From assembly GCA_028622995.1 (NCBI GenBank), contig JAJQJQ010000030.1:806001-870000 (forward strand): a stretch of DNA of 64,000 nucleotides. Direction: 5' to 3'. Every line of letters begins with the position of its first letter. Positions within the stretch are counted from its first letter, which is position 1. Below, piece by piece: positions 37,501-48,255 of the stretch. The position numbers and the translations under genes are program-made. The notes below the pieces were generated by a model. It had not been told where the DNA came from, made no database searches, and saw only the letters and a program-made list of their open reading frames with translations. Origin of the DNA: Panagrolaimus kolymaensis (taxonomy: Eukaryota > Nematoda > Chromadorea > Rhabditida > Panagrolaimidae).

Positions 37501-39019
37501 TTACAAAATAATAAAATAAGTTTTTTAAAAAGCTTACAACTTTTTGTGATTAATGAAACAAAATTATTTATGTACGTGAACAAAAAAAAAGAATAAAATA
37601 AAATAAATATAAACGCGAAGGAATGCGGGTTTCTATTTTTTCTTAAACCCAGCAAATTACGTAGTTCATATCTAAAAAGCTGCTTTGGAAGTGTCATAGC
37701 CCAAACATACAAAAGTTAAATTTTAATCTTATCTACTTTTTCTCATTTTAGCTGTCATCATCCTTCTTTGCCTTTTTTTAGACTTGAACTAATACTTCTT
37801 TTTTTTCTGGTCGAGTTTAAACTTTGTATATATTTTTTTAATTCCTGTTTTTTATAGCTTCATACACTTTTGACGTAACTCATAAACTTTTCATCCTTTT
37901 TTTTTAAATTTTTTACTCGTATTTTATTCCTAAAAAAAGTTTTATTTTTCAGGAAATTTTTAAAAATAGTTTAGTTCTATTTATTTTTTTTGACACTTTT
38001 TTGTATTTTTGGTGGATTTGAATGGTTCAAAACATAATTTTAACAAATTATTAAGATTTGTCTCTCGAATTCCTTCCTTTCTTCATTGCAAAGAGCGCTG
38101 AGCTATCTTTTTCTTACTTCCAAAGAAAAATAAAAAGACACGCCCAATTCTTTCCTCTTTTTTTCTTTTTTCTTTGCGCAACTAAGAACAACGTGCAAAA
38201 AACAAAACTAAACTAAAAGAAAAACGACGAAGATGAAGAAGGAAAAAAAATGAAATGAAGCTTCTATGTTTTTTCCTTTTTTTTTTCTTCTCATTTATTT
38301 GCAGTTAGTTTTCACTTTCGAATGATAGAAAGAAAAAAAAGGAAGGAAAAAAATAAACTTGAGGTTTCTCTCTTTCTCTTCTATTTATTTTTTTCTTTTG
38401 AGTGGTGGTATAAAGAGTTTTTGAATTAAACAGGCTTCTTTAAAAAAAATGAAAGAAAGAAGTATCATGAAGTTTCATTTTTAATATCCTTCTTCGTTGC
38501 TGTCGTCCTCGAAGAGAAAATTGGAAGGATAGCTTTTTTTGTATTTTTGAACAGCAGTTTTTTGAAATTAAAGGTTTAAACTATTTCGAGCCAAAGTTCT
38601 TGAGATAAAAAGGTTTACATTGTTTAAATAAATCTTATTTGAAATTTACACAAGTTTTTGTTTTACAATTCAAAAAAATTTGTTTCTTATTTTTTTTTTC
38701 TGAGAGGTTAAGAATTTTCCAAATTTTATGCCCCCTTCCATGCTTCTTTTTTTAAACTTAAAATACATATGTATGTTTTTTATGAATTTTATTTATCCAA
38801 TCATTTTAATATCAATAAATTTTATTAATTCTAAATTTTTGTTTATTTTCTCATCGAAAAATTCATTTTTGCATTTTCTTCTAGAAACCATTATATATTT
38901 TTTTAAATTTTAATAATTTTTACAATTTTAGTTTTCTACTCCATATTTTAATAATTATTATGCATTACAAACGTTAATAATAATTTTATTATTACTCACC
39001 TACCAGAATAATAATAATA
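34530..39019. other. Gene-poor AT-rich region containing a small GTCGGTAAA element
   Basis: About 4.5 kb without a supported gene. It contains the 187-bp TA-flanked element at 35316-35502. The rest is AT-rich, with open frames that are Phe/Leu/Lys-rich and short. The missing 5' exon of the minus-strand gene to the left and the promoter of the GPCR to the right may lie here. Confidence 0.45.
35316..35502. mobile_element. Small TIR element (187 bp) with TA flanks and internal GTCGGTAAA repeats
   Basis: The left end GTGTTAAATTACCGACCGA and the inverted right end GTGTTAAATTATCGACCGA agree at 18 of 19 positions, and both are flanked by TA (35314-35315 and 35503-35504). The interior is a run of GTCGGTAAA-type units (about ten) in one orientation, bracketed by inverted copies at the left and right ends. 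A 72-aa frame across it (repeated VGKSVGKK) is a by-product of the repeats. TA duplication suggests a Tc1/mariner-type MITE. Confidence 0.75.
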
Positions 39020-40632
39020 ATGTCTCTTGATACTACAACTTTTGTATATATTGTTGCAGAAATTTTATTAGCCATTGAAATTTCAATAACAAATTTTTTA
39101 GTTTTATGGGTATATTTTCGTTCGAGTCCCGTTCGAACTCCAACCAATACTTTTATATTTTCATTGGCGCTAGCGGATTTTTTAGCTGGGTCCATTGGAA
39201 TCCCAGTGACTGTATATTCGGTGATTACAAAAGCTCCCCATTCATTTTTATCTTGTTTGGGAGTGCATTTAATTTTATGTGTACTTTGTACAATTTCAAT
39301 ATTTCATTTATTGGCAATTGCCATAGATAAATATATTACAATTTGTTGTAATAAATGTCAATTTTTATATCATCGATCTCGACATGGTAGAGCTATGTTT
39401 TTAATAATTATGGCATGGACATTTGGAACTTTGATGGCTATTTTACCCATTTTCGATGTATTTGGTTTTGCTTCGAATACTCAAAGAAATTTTAATGGTG
39501 AATGTCATTTTACTTTGGTAAGATTATAAATTTTTTTAATAAATGTAAAGAATTTGGCATTTTCATGCCAGAATAACGCTTTTTAGTTTCAACACGAAAA
39601 GTTAATGAAAAATAGTTTGATTTCAAAAAGAAAAAAATTATAAACAAAGTTTATGGAACAAAATCCTTTTTTAAAACTTAGAAGGAAAAAAATTATTGTT
39701 TGTATTCTTAAATATTTTTAGGCCCATTTTAGCGCTAAGAAAAATTTTAAAAATTTTGTGGTTTGACTCTAACTAAAAGTTATTATCCTAAACTTTTTTT
39801 TTCGAGAAACTTTCTTGAAAATTTTTTTAAAATTCAGATTTTTTATTTTGTTAATTTTATAAATAAAATTTTATCGAGCTTCTTTTTTTAGGTCGTAGAT
39901 TATCGTTACTTGGTTTATGTAATATTTTTTGCAACCATAGTCATTCCATCTTTATTAATTGTATTTTGTTATGCTTCAATATATTCAAGGATACGATATG
40001 AAGAAAAGCAAATAAAATGTTTATTGCGTGCATCGGAAAGACAGCGAAGAATTCATAATCGTCGAAAACTTATTAGAATTTTATTAATTTTAGTTATAAC
40101 TTACGCAGTTTGTTGGTATCCTTTATATTTAATAAATACAGTGGATTTATATTTTCCTCAATATCATTCCACAAAAGAAATGACTTTGTTCACGGTGGTT
40201 ATTTCACATTTTGGATGCGCCGTGAATCCCGTAATTTATGCATATGGTATGCCAGGATTTAAACAAGCTTTAAGGAAATTTTTTCATATTGGTGACACTA
40301 TTGGAATGACGACAGCCATGTCAATGACAACGAATAATAATAATAATCGAAAATCAACTATTGCAAATTGTAGTAATTGTTTATCAATGAAAAATAATTC
40401 TCTTCAATCTCCTTTGTTATTAATGGAAAAAGAAAAGAAAAAAGCTTTAAGAACGACGAGTTATATTCAGCCACCAAGAAAAAAGTCATCACATGTGAGA
40501 TTTGAAAATATTCGAAAAATATCTGAACCTCCAACAACAACGATGTCATCGACTTCCCACACGGATATTAATATGTCACCAATAAGGATAACAAAAATAA
40601 ATGGATTTGAAAGAAGGGAATATGAGTGTTAA
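39020..40632 (+). CDS. Adenosine-receptor-like class A GPCR, 412 aa
   Basis: Two exons in phase: 39020-39517 and 39892-40632 (TAA). Seven hydrophobic segments are visible. TM1 reads FVYIVAEILLAIEISITNFLV with the Glu (E14) typical of adenosine receptors. TM2 has SLALADFLAGS. Cys79 and Cys162 can form the usual disulfide. TM3 ends LLAIAIDKYITI, so the DRY motif is DKY. TM6 has CWYPLYLIN, placing Asn248 at the 6.55 position that binds the adenine ring in adenosine receptors. TM7 has ISHFGCAVNPVIYAY with Ser271-His272 as in the adenosine-receptor SH pair, plus NPxxY. These ligand-site matches are the main reason for the call. The third loop and C-tail are basic and Ser/Thr/Asn-rich. Acts at the plasma membrane through G proteins; ligand inferred from motifs. 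Confidence 0.78.
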
Positions 40633-43482
40633 AATAAAAACTTTTTTTGGTCTTCATGAAGCTTGGCAAAAAAAATATACATCATTGAAATAATTAAGCC
40701 AATTAATTAATTCCTGATATTATTATTCATCGTTGTTGTTAAGATTTTTAAGTATTTCAATATTCCAATATTTTATTATCGAACTTAAATCTATGGGTAA
40801 AATTTATGCCTCTTACTATCCTTCTAAACATGTCGTCTCATCTTTTCAAGTACAAAATCCATATTCAATTTTATTTTGTTGTAAAACTCCAAAACATATG
40901 TATTTTTTCTTTATCATTTTTGGATCTCATATCTCTTTCTTATTTGTAACATTTTTCTACAAAAATACAAGTAAAAAATATAATAATTGTAAAATGGTTA
41001 ATTTAATATTTTATTTTTGAATCCAAAAAAAAAGATAGTTGAGAAAGAATATAAATACGGCGACGACGGCGCGGTGTGATCAAAGAACATCGACGACAGC
41101 AACGACGAGGATGCCTTTATGGCCAAAGGCAATGAATTGTTTTTCTCGGGTGTACACTTCATTTTTGCACGTATTTTTTGATTTTATTAAGTGCTATAAC
41201 GTTTTTGGTCGTCGTCGCCGCCTGTCTGTAAAATAGGAAATGAGTTCTTTTTTAATTTTTTTTTTAATTTTCCACTTCGGATACTTGGATGTTCCTTAAA
41301 ACAATTCTTTATTTGGAAAAGTGCCACTTGACTTCTCAAAAAATCAAAACTAAAAATTTATTAAACATTTTACAAACTTTTTTATTTGTTGCTATGTAAT
41401 TTTTTTAATTTTCTAAGAATTTCTTAATTTTTTAAAAATTACGATAATTTATTGTTGGTTTTTTTCCTATTCTTAAAATGTGATGATGTCAAAAAATATA
41501 TAAATAAACTGGGTAAAATGAAACATTTTAAAAAAGCAACAACAAAAGAGAGCCAAGTCTCTCACGAAAAAATTGGAGTTATTCTTATAAATAATTTTTT
41601 TCTTCTTCCTTTTACCCATTTCTTTTTTTCTGGGAGGTAAAGAAAAAATGAAGTAGCAAAGAAATAAAAATAAAAATTGAAGCTAAAACTATCAAATTAC
41701 TTTGAAGAAGAACATGCATTTTCTTTTTTTTCTGGCTTCTTGCCACTCACTTTTTTTTCTTCGTTTTATATATTTATTTTGGGTTGAAAAAATGAAGAAG
41801 AATAGATACCGAGACTTTTTTTCTTCTTGAAAAGTTAACATATAAAGAAAGAAGGGGACAAAGTCGAATGAATTTTGTACCCTCGTTTTTCATCATCATT
41901 GAATAAAGGAAAAAAAAAAAACCCCTCGATTTGAAAGTGGAGTTGCAAAATGTAAAATATGAAGTAAGGGAATATAAAATATAAAAATAAAGGGGTTTGA
42001 TATATAAAAAAATTATAAAGTTTTTTGATTTCCTAAAACCATTTCTAATGTGCTAAAAAAATAAAAAAATATGTTCACATTGTGTTTGAAAATGGATTAA
42101 TAAAGAAATGTTATTTTTAAAAATCAAGAAATATACTTTTCGTATTTGAAAAGTGAACGTGCATATTACAAATGAGAATAAAGATTAAATTAATTATATA
42201 AAAAACATAATCTAAACTCTCTCGACTACGATAACACATCAAGCTTCCATTTTTCAGAAGCAACAGCAGCAATGACACTGATGACGATGAAATAAATAAC
42301 CGCTTCAAGGGTTTTTTTTCTTCGCCTAAAAAAAGCTTCTTCAAACATGCAATAAAAAAATTTATTTTTTACAACTTTGAAAAAAAGGAAAAGTAAAGAA
42401 ATAAATTGCCCCTAGGTTTATTTATTTTTCTTTTTGAAAATTAAATGTTAAAAATTTTTATTTTGTTTTAACCAAAAAAAACAAAAAAAGAAGGGAGGAA
42501 GAAGAAACTAAAGAATGTAGTGCTTTTTTGCTTCTTTACGCTTTTGCATATTTGACTCTTTTATTTCTGTTAATCTCCACTTTTTTGTATGTGATTTCTT
42601 CCAAAAAATTATAAACATTTGTATCTATTTTTTTCTGTGTGCTTCTTTGGAGTTTTCTGAATTGTAGTTGAAGCCTTGAAAATATTGAACAAATTTAAAT
42701 TAGACTTGTGGACTTTCATATTATGGTTTCAAGAATACTGTAAAGAATGACGCTTTCTTCTTTTTTATATAAATTGTCAAAAAGTAATAATTCAAAAATA
42801 TTTGATTCCTTAACTTCATTAGTCTTTTCTTATTAAACAAATTGCTTTATTGTTAAGAAAAGTTTAAAAAATTAATTTTAAAGTTAATAAAAATTTCTTA
42901 TTTTATATTCCTTGACTTTTGAATTTTTTGTGTTCTTCCCTCAAAGTCCTTTCAATTCTTTCATATATTTTTTTGAGTAAAAATAAAAGCATTGTTTGCA
43001 ACTTTTTGTTTTCGTAAAAAAGTTTAGGGAAGTTAAACCTTGCTCGTTTTGCCTTTAGCTTTATATATTCTTTTTATAGCAACAACAAACCAGTGACTTT
43101 CATCCTATTCCATTAAAAGACATTTATTTATATGTACGCAAATAGGGTCAAAAAATGCACGTTCATAAAATAAAATATAACCATAAATAACGAAGATGAT
43201 AGTGTCAAAATTCTGTTTTGTCTATTTATTTATTTTTTCTTTGCAGAAGTAAAAAAAATGAAGAAAGAAATTGCAGAAGCTTAAAGATTCGAAAAAGACA
43301 CGTTTGCTTTCTTGAAAGTTTGTTTACTTTACTCAAAGAAATTGCAGCTTTTCGTTTTTCCTCATTTTCATTGACCAAAAACGAAGAATGAGAAGGAAAA
43401 AAACGGGGAAGGAACAAAGAAGAAGTCAAATAAATAAATAAATGAATGGTAAAAGTACAACAATGTCTCTCAAACATAATGA

Positions 43483-43605
43483 TTAAAGCTTGAAGCTGCT
43501 ATATCGAACACAACCTGGCTGATGTTAATGGTTTATGGAAAATTTGGAACTGGAAAGACAACATTTATAAATGAGTTGGTTGCAGATTTGGATGAACAAC
43601 AATAA
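43483..43605 (+). pseudogene. Orphan P-loop (Walker A) coding fragment
   Basis: A 40-codon open stretch ending in TAA reads TTWLMLMVYGKFGTGKTTFI and then NELVADLDEQQ. It has a hydrophobic strand followed by GKFGTGKTT, a good Walker A motif (GxxxxGKT/S), and a helix start, as in AAA/ABC/helicase ATPases. There is no start codon at a sensible place and no Walker B nearby. Best read as a remnant of an ATPase gene or mobile element, or an isolated exon. The parent family cannot be named. Confidence 0.35.
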
Positions 43606-45384
43606 GTTTGAAATATTTGTAGGAAAAAAACGATAAAAGCAGTTTATTTAAATTTCTGTAGCGTCTTTTTTTTTTGTAAAAACATTAAACCCAAAAAATG
43701 ATAAACATTTAAATATGACTTGAAATGAATGAGGTGGTTTCACATTAATTGTTGAAATGCTGCTCGCTAATGGCAAAAGACCATAAAAAATGAGTCCAAA
43801 ATGGCGGCGGCGCTCATTCGACCAGCAATAATGTGCTAACATCTAAAACTAAAAATTAGCTTTCATTATTGTATAATTAATCAATCATTCAAGCCTAAAT
43901 TTAACGCAGAAAACTTTAATCAATGATACATTATTTTACCTCATCAACGTTTAAAATAATTTAATTTTCATTTTGTTATTTTTTTCTATTTCTTTATTTT
44001 GCTTTGATCAAACAAAAGACACGACAAGCAGCCATCGTCAATTCTAATGTTTTTTTCGATTAAAAAAAAAGAATTTATCTAACAAAAAATAAAAGTTTTG
44101 AAAACATAAACCCGCTGGAAAAAATGAAAGCGACACCATTATTTTTTTCAATGCTTTTCTTTTTCTTGTTGTTTTGCTTTGCAATCGATTTATCTAAAAA
44201 CTCTTTTTTTGAATATTTAAAATAAATCTTTCATTGTTTTTGTTTAAAGTTTTAATTAAAAAATATCTAGGGGTCGTGACCGATTTTGGAAAATTTAATG
44301 GTCGCGACCAACCAGTCGTAGCAACCTCATCGACCGGTTGCGACATCATCACCAATCCTAAAAGCATCATGTTTATTGGTGCCGATTTTTCCTGAATCAA
44401 AAAAGAAAGATCCGATACCAAAAATAATGGTACCAATAAAATTAAACCTTTTTTTCTTCTAGTAAAAGCTTCCTTCATTAATAGTTTTTATTCTCTCAAA
44501 TCGACGACTTATTTGTCGGCAGAAAAAAAGAAAGGAAAAATAAATTTCCGATGAACAAACTCAGAGACGAAGAAGAAAAAAATGAGATGTCTTTGAAGAA
44601 ATATTTTTGCTTTTCCATATTATTTTTTCTGTCTTTAAAAAAATCGTTTTCCTTTCTTTCTTTTTTTTTCACCGTCGTTTTGGCTGTTGCTTGCTTCGAA
44701 AAGAAAAACAAATAAGGTAACAACAAAAAAATGAGCTAAAAAAGCTTTGAATTGATCTTTGGTACCGAAACAAAAAAAATTATTACCGAAAGAGCAATTA
44801 CAAAACCATTAAATAATTTCGTTAATAAATAAAAAAATGATAAGTATCGAGATGAGCATGCTTTCAACCAAATTCTGAAATCGTATAAGTTAAAAAGAAT
44901 GAATGCAATTAAGATTTAACTTATTCAAGCAAAGCTGTATGAAATACATATAAAAACTTTGGACTTTGGATCTTTAATAAAATGGGATAATAATGATTGC
45001 AAAACATGTGAAATAAAACGAGAAATGCATTTGGTATTAGTAAATTGCTAAAAGGGACTTTAAAAAATGTCATTTTAAAGGACTACCAAAAAGCGTCATC
45101 AAAATTTTTTGATTATGCCGGTTTTCATTCCATCAACTTTTAGAATCATTACAATATTATGAACGAGAAGAAAAAAAACACAGTTTGATGTTTGCAGCAA
45201 GTTCCATCGTTGGCATTATAATAATATTTACATTGCAAGCAAATGTTGCCTACCATATTGTCAAATCTTAACTCCACTCCTTTGAACATAAAAAGTAAAT
45301 AACACAAGAATCTCGAAATTTTGTAAGAATTTGAATCCGGGAATAGTACATAGTAATCTCCATATTTCTTATAATCCCTTTATT

Positions 45385-45406
45385 TGTATGTATGTATGTA
45401 TGTATG
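45385..45406. repeat. TATG tetranucleotide microsatellite
   Basis: About five tandem GTAT/TATG units, ending in GCGTG. Simple repeat. Confidence 0.75.
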
Positions 45407-45847
45407 CGTGCAGCAATGAAACAACCACCACCATGTGACATTATACTTGGCATTTGTTCAAATAAAAAACATTTCATAATTGGGCTTTTCTGGTATATAA
45501 TTCGTCCAATTAGTAACTCATTTTCTTCTCCTCCTCATCAAAAACGTGACAAGTAAGCAAGCAACATCATAATTCGAAACACGTGCGCGTTTGGGTGGCT
45601 TCTTTTGCGAGAAAAATGCAATGCAAAAATGAAAAAAAAGAAGCTAATCATATCAAAATCAAACAAGTATAAGCAAACCGCATAAAGCTTACTGATACAT
45701 AAGGAAAGAATGGAAAACAAAGAAGTAAATGAATTCAAAAAATTTATACAACAAAGAACATATTAAAACATTGAAAAAACAATCATAAAAACAGTTACAA
45801 AAGAAATTATTAAACATGAAAAAGTAATAAATGATGAAAGTTAAAAC

Positions 45848-46593
45848 CTATACAACACGTGATTTACGAGGTGGCACTTTTGGAACAACATTTGAACGAC
45901 GACGAGATGCATTTGGAACAACATCGAAGAAGACCTTGACACGAAAGACGAAATAATCATGGAGAAGGATGTTATTCTTGGGATCAAACAAAACACTTCG
46001 AGTAACAAAGTTCTCAATCATAACCGATTGACGTTCAGGTGAAAGAGCATAGGCTGAAAAAGAAGAACATAAGTAGCTAAGTAATACATATGTACACAGA
46101 AGAAACAAGTGAAGAAGGCAAATGCAGTATAGGGAAAGCAAGCAAAATGATCAGCGAAACTTATAATGTGTAACATCAAAAACAGTGGAGATATAAAGCA
46201 AACTTACTTTCAGTTTCCCTCTTGATTTTAGGTTCAACATTTCCAAAATATTCATCCTTGTTTCGAATAATTTCAATTAGAAAACGAGCATTAACTTGAG
46301 ATGAACCATTATAAACCAATTCGAGACTTGTTTGACCATTCTTAGCATCAGGATACAAAGATTTTATGATGCCACGAGGAAAGAAGTTTGCTTCCCATTT
46401 GATATCTTTCATTGATGGATCATAGAAGGGTTCAGAACAAATGAATAATCCACGTATCATAATATCATTACAAAAATGAATTTTGTAATTCTTCATAGCA
46501 CAGTATTCGTTTTGCTAAAAATCAAAAAGATATTAAAAAGAGATGATAATGATGATAAATAAAAACACTTACTTTTGAATCACCACCAGTCAT
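45848..46593 (-). CDS. Small MATH-domain-like protein, three exons, 177 aa
   Basis: Exons on the minus strand in phase: 46593-46573, 46514-46208 and 46053-45848 (TAG), giving 177 residues from ATG 46593 (MTGGDSK). After MKNYKIHFCNDI comes an alternating-strand pattern: SEPFYDPSMKDIKWEANFFP, GQTSLELVYNGSSQVNARFL, then RSVLFDPKNNILLHDYFVFR and VKVFF. The order of F-x(n)-W-x-x-x-x-(F/Y)P-x-G, a central strand pair and a late L-x-x-D-x-F-x-(F/V)-x-V strand fits the MATH/TRAF-C fold, which is expanded in nematodes. The assignment is by eye and moderate. The tail is Arg/Pro-rich (RRRSNVVPKVPPRKSRVV). No BTB or other partner domain is attached. Divergent from the myosin, 1.66 kb apart. Confidence 0.55.
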
Positions 46594-48255
46594 TGTCGTC
46601 GTCGTCACAGGTGTCAGATGTAATGGAGATAGCTTCAACAAATAACAGAAAAATCAGCGTTGATTATGATGCTCAAACAAAAAAAGCGTTCAATCAAAAA
46701 CTTGAAAGAAGAAAAAGAAGACTGAAAATTTTTTTCATAGAAGCTCTTTCAAAGCTACAATAAAAGCACGGAAGAGCTGCTATCAATCGTTGTAAGAGTG
46801 GATGCAATTTATAAAATTACAAAGTTCTGAAATTTTTTTTGAAGATTTTTGCATTTTATGATTTCTTTTTATGTATTTATAAACTTTATTATTAAATTTG
46901 TTATTAGCAAACATGCATCTCCTCTTAGTTCAGGAAAACTAAAATTTTTGGTCAAAACTTTGCAAAAGAAAAATATTTACTATTCTTTGAAGCTATTTTT
47001 ATTGTTTTGAATATTGATTTTTATTAATTTAACTATTTTGCAACAAAAATTCATCTGCTTTTATAAAAGCTAAATATTATTGTAATCCGAGATATTCATT
47101 TTACCTTCCTGCAATTTCTTGCAAATCATTTCTTCTTTTCTGATAATCCCAAACAATAGCTTCAACAACAAATCTTTTTTTTCCCGTGATTCTTTTTTCT
47201 TTCGTTTATTTTATTTTACTTTGCTGCTAATCTTGAAAGTGTAAAAAGCTTTTCTTCTTCTTCTTCATTTTCTTGAATGTTTATTATTATTGCAACAAAA
47301 AAGTATTCAAGCACTTGATTGACTTGACGAAGAAAATCCATCCATCCATTCTTCTTCCGTCATTCATTCAATTTTTTTTTCGAAGAATTTCCTACCTCCA
47401 TTTTATTTTTTTTGGAGGACGAATCCAAGTTCAATGGGAAAATATGTTTCATAGAATAAATCTATTATTTTTTAAAATGATGACTTTTTGTTGAGAAGCA
47501 AGCTTTCATAGAACTAACTAACTAACTTTTTTTTCAAATTTGAGCATTTTTTTTCTCGATGGCTGGAGTTGTTATTGTAATTATTGTTTGCTAACGCATT
47601 TGCGCACTCTCACAGAAATCCAACAAGCTTTACTTTAAAACTTTTTTTATCCATCGTTGCTTTTGCTGCAACTTGAAGAAAGAAAAATTAACAGAGATAG
47701 AAAGATCGAAAAAAAAAGTAAAAAACGCCTCCACAAAAAAAAGAACCTTTTATCCAAGAATCAAGCAACAGCACAGCACCTCTGAGTTGAAAAAGATAGA
47801 TACAAGCACACGATAAATATAGCTTACGCAGCAAGGATAAGTAAAGAAGAAAAAAGCATACGAGAGAAAGAAGAGTGGAGAAAAAAAGGCTTGAAAGATC
47901 ATCATGGAGGAAAAGAAGATTTTGAAAGCTTAAGCTCCTTCAACCTCCTCCAACAACCAAATAACAATCAAACAAAACAAAAAAGCTTTTTCCTCGTTTT
48001 TTTGCATTTACAGTTTCACATAAATCCATCGAGTGGTGGTTCATTGTTTAGCTTTCCTTCCTTAAATCCCTGGTCGTCGTCAACGTCGTCTTCTTGGATC
48101 AACTAAAATCTTGCTTGGTTAATATTAAATTTAATTCGAGTCTCACCGAATTATAATTTAAATTTAATTTCGAATTATTTCATATTTGGATTTAAAAACA
48201 AAAAAACAATTTTATTTTGTTTTATCCAAAAAAAAGAAAAAAGTAATCATCAATC
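46594..48255. promoter_or_regulatory. Divergent upstream region of the MATH-like gene and muscle myosin
   Basis: The 1.66 kb between opposite start codons must include the muscle promoter of the myosin gene. The last 0.5 kb before the myosin ATG is purine-rich and then CTC/CAA-rich. It contains a 71-aa frame (47891-48106) without protein-like features, probably 5' leader. No E-box cluster or TATA was confidently assigned. Confidence 0.35.

Larger units (their letters stand above)
40633..45847. other. Gene-poor AT-rich region between GPCR and MATH-like gene
   Basis: About 5.2 kb with no supportable full gene. Notable points are a TATA-like site with a CG-rich patch at 41050-41230, a short Walker-A-encoding frame at 43483-43605, a GTCG-rich patch near 44270-44350 and a TATG microsatellite at 45385. 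The remainder is homopolymer-rich DNA with Phe/Lys-rich chance frames. Confidence 0.45.

Noticed and set aside
44194..44478. 94-aa minus-strand frame around the GTCG-rich patch
   Set aside because: No domain, composition driven by the patch and flanking A/T runs; no convincing start context or exon partners.
47891..48106. 71-aa frame upstream of the myosin start
   Set aside because: Low complexity Ser/Asn/Gln text, no homology signal; more likely leader sequence of the myosin gene.
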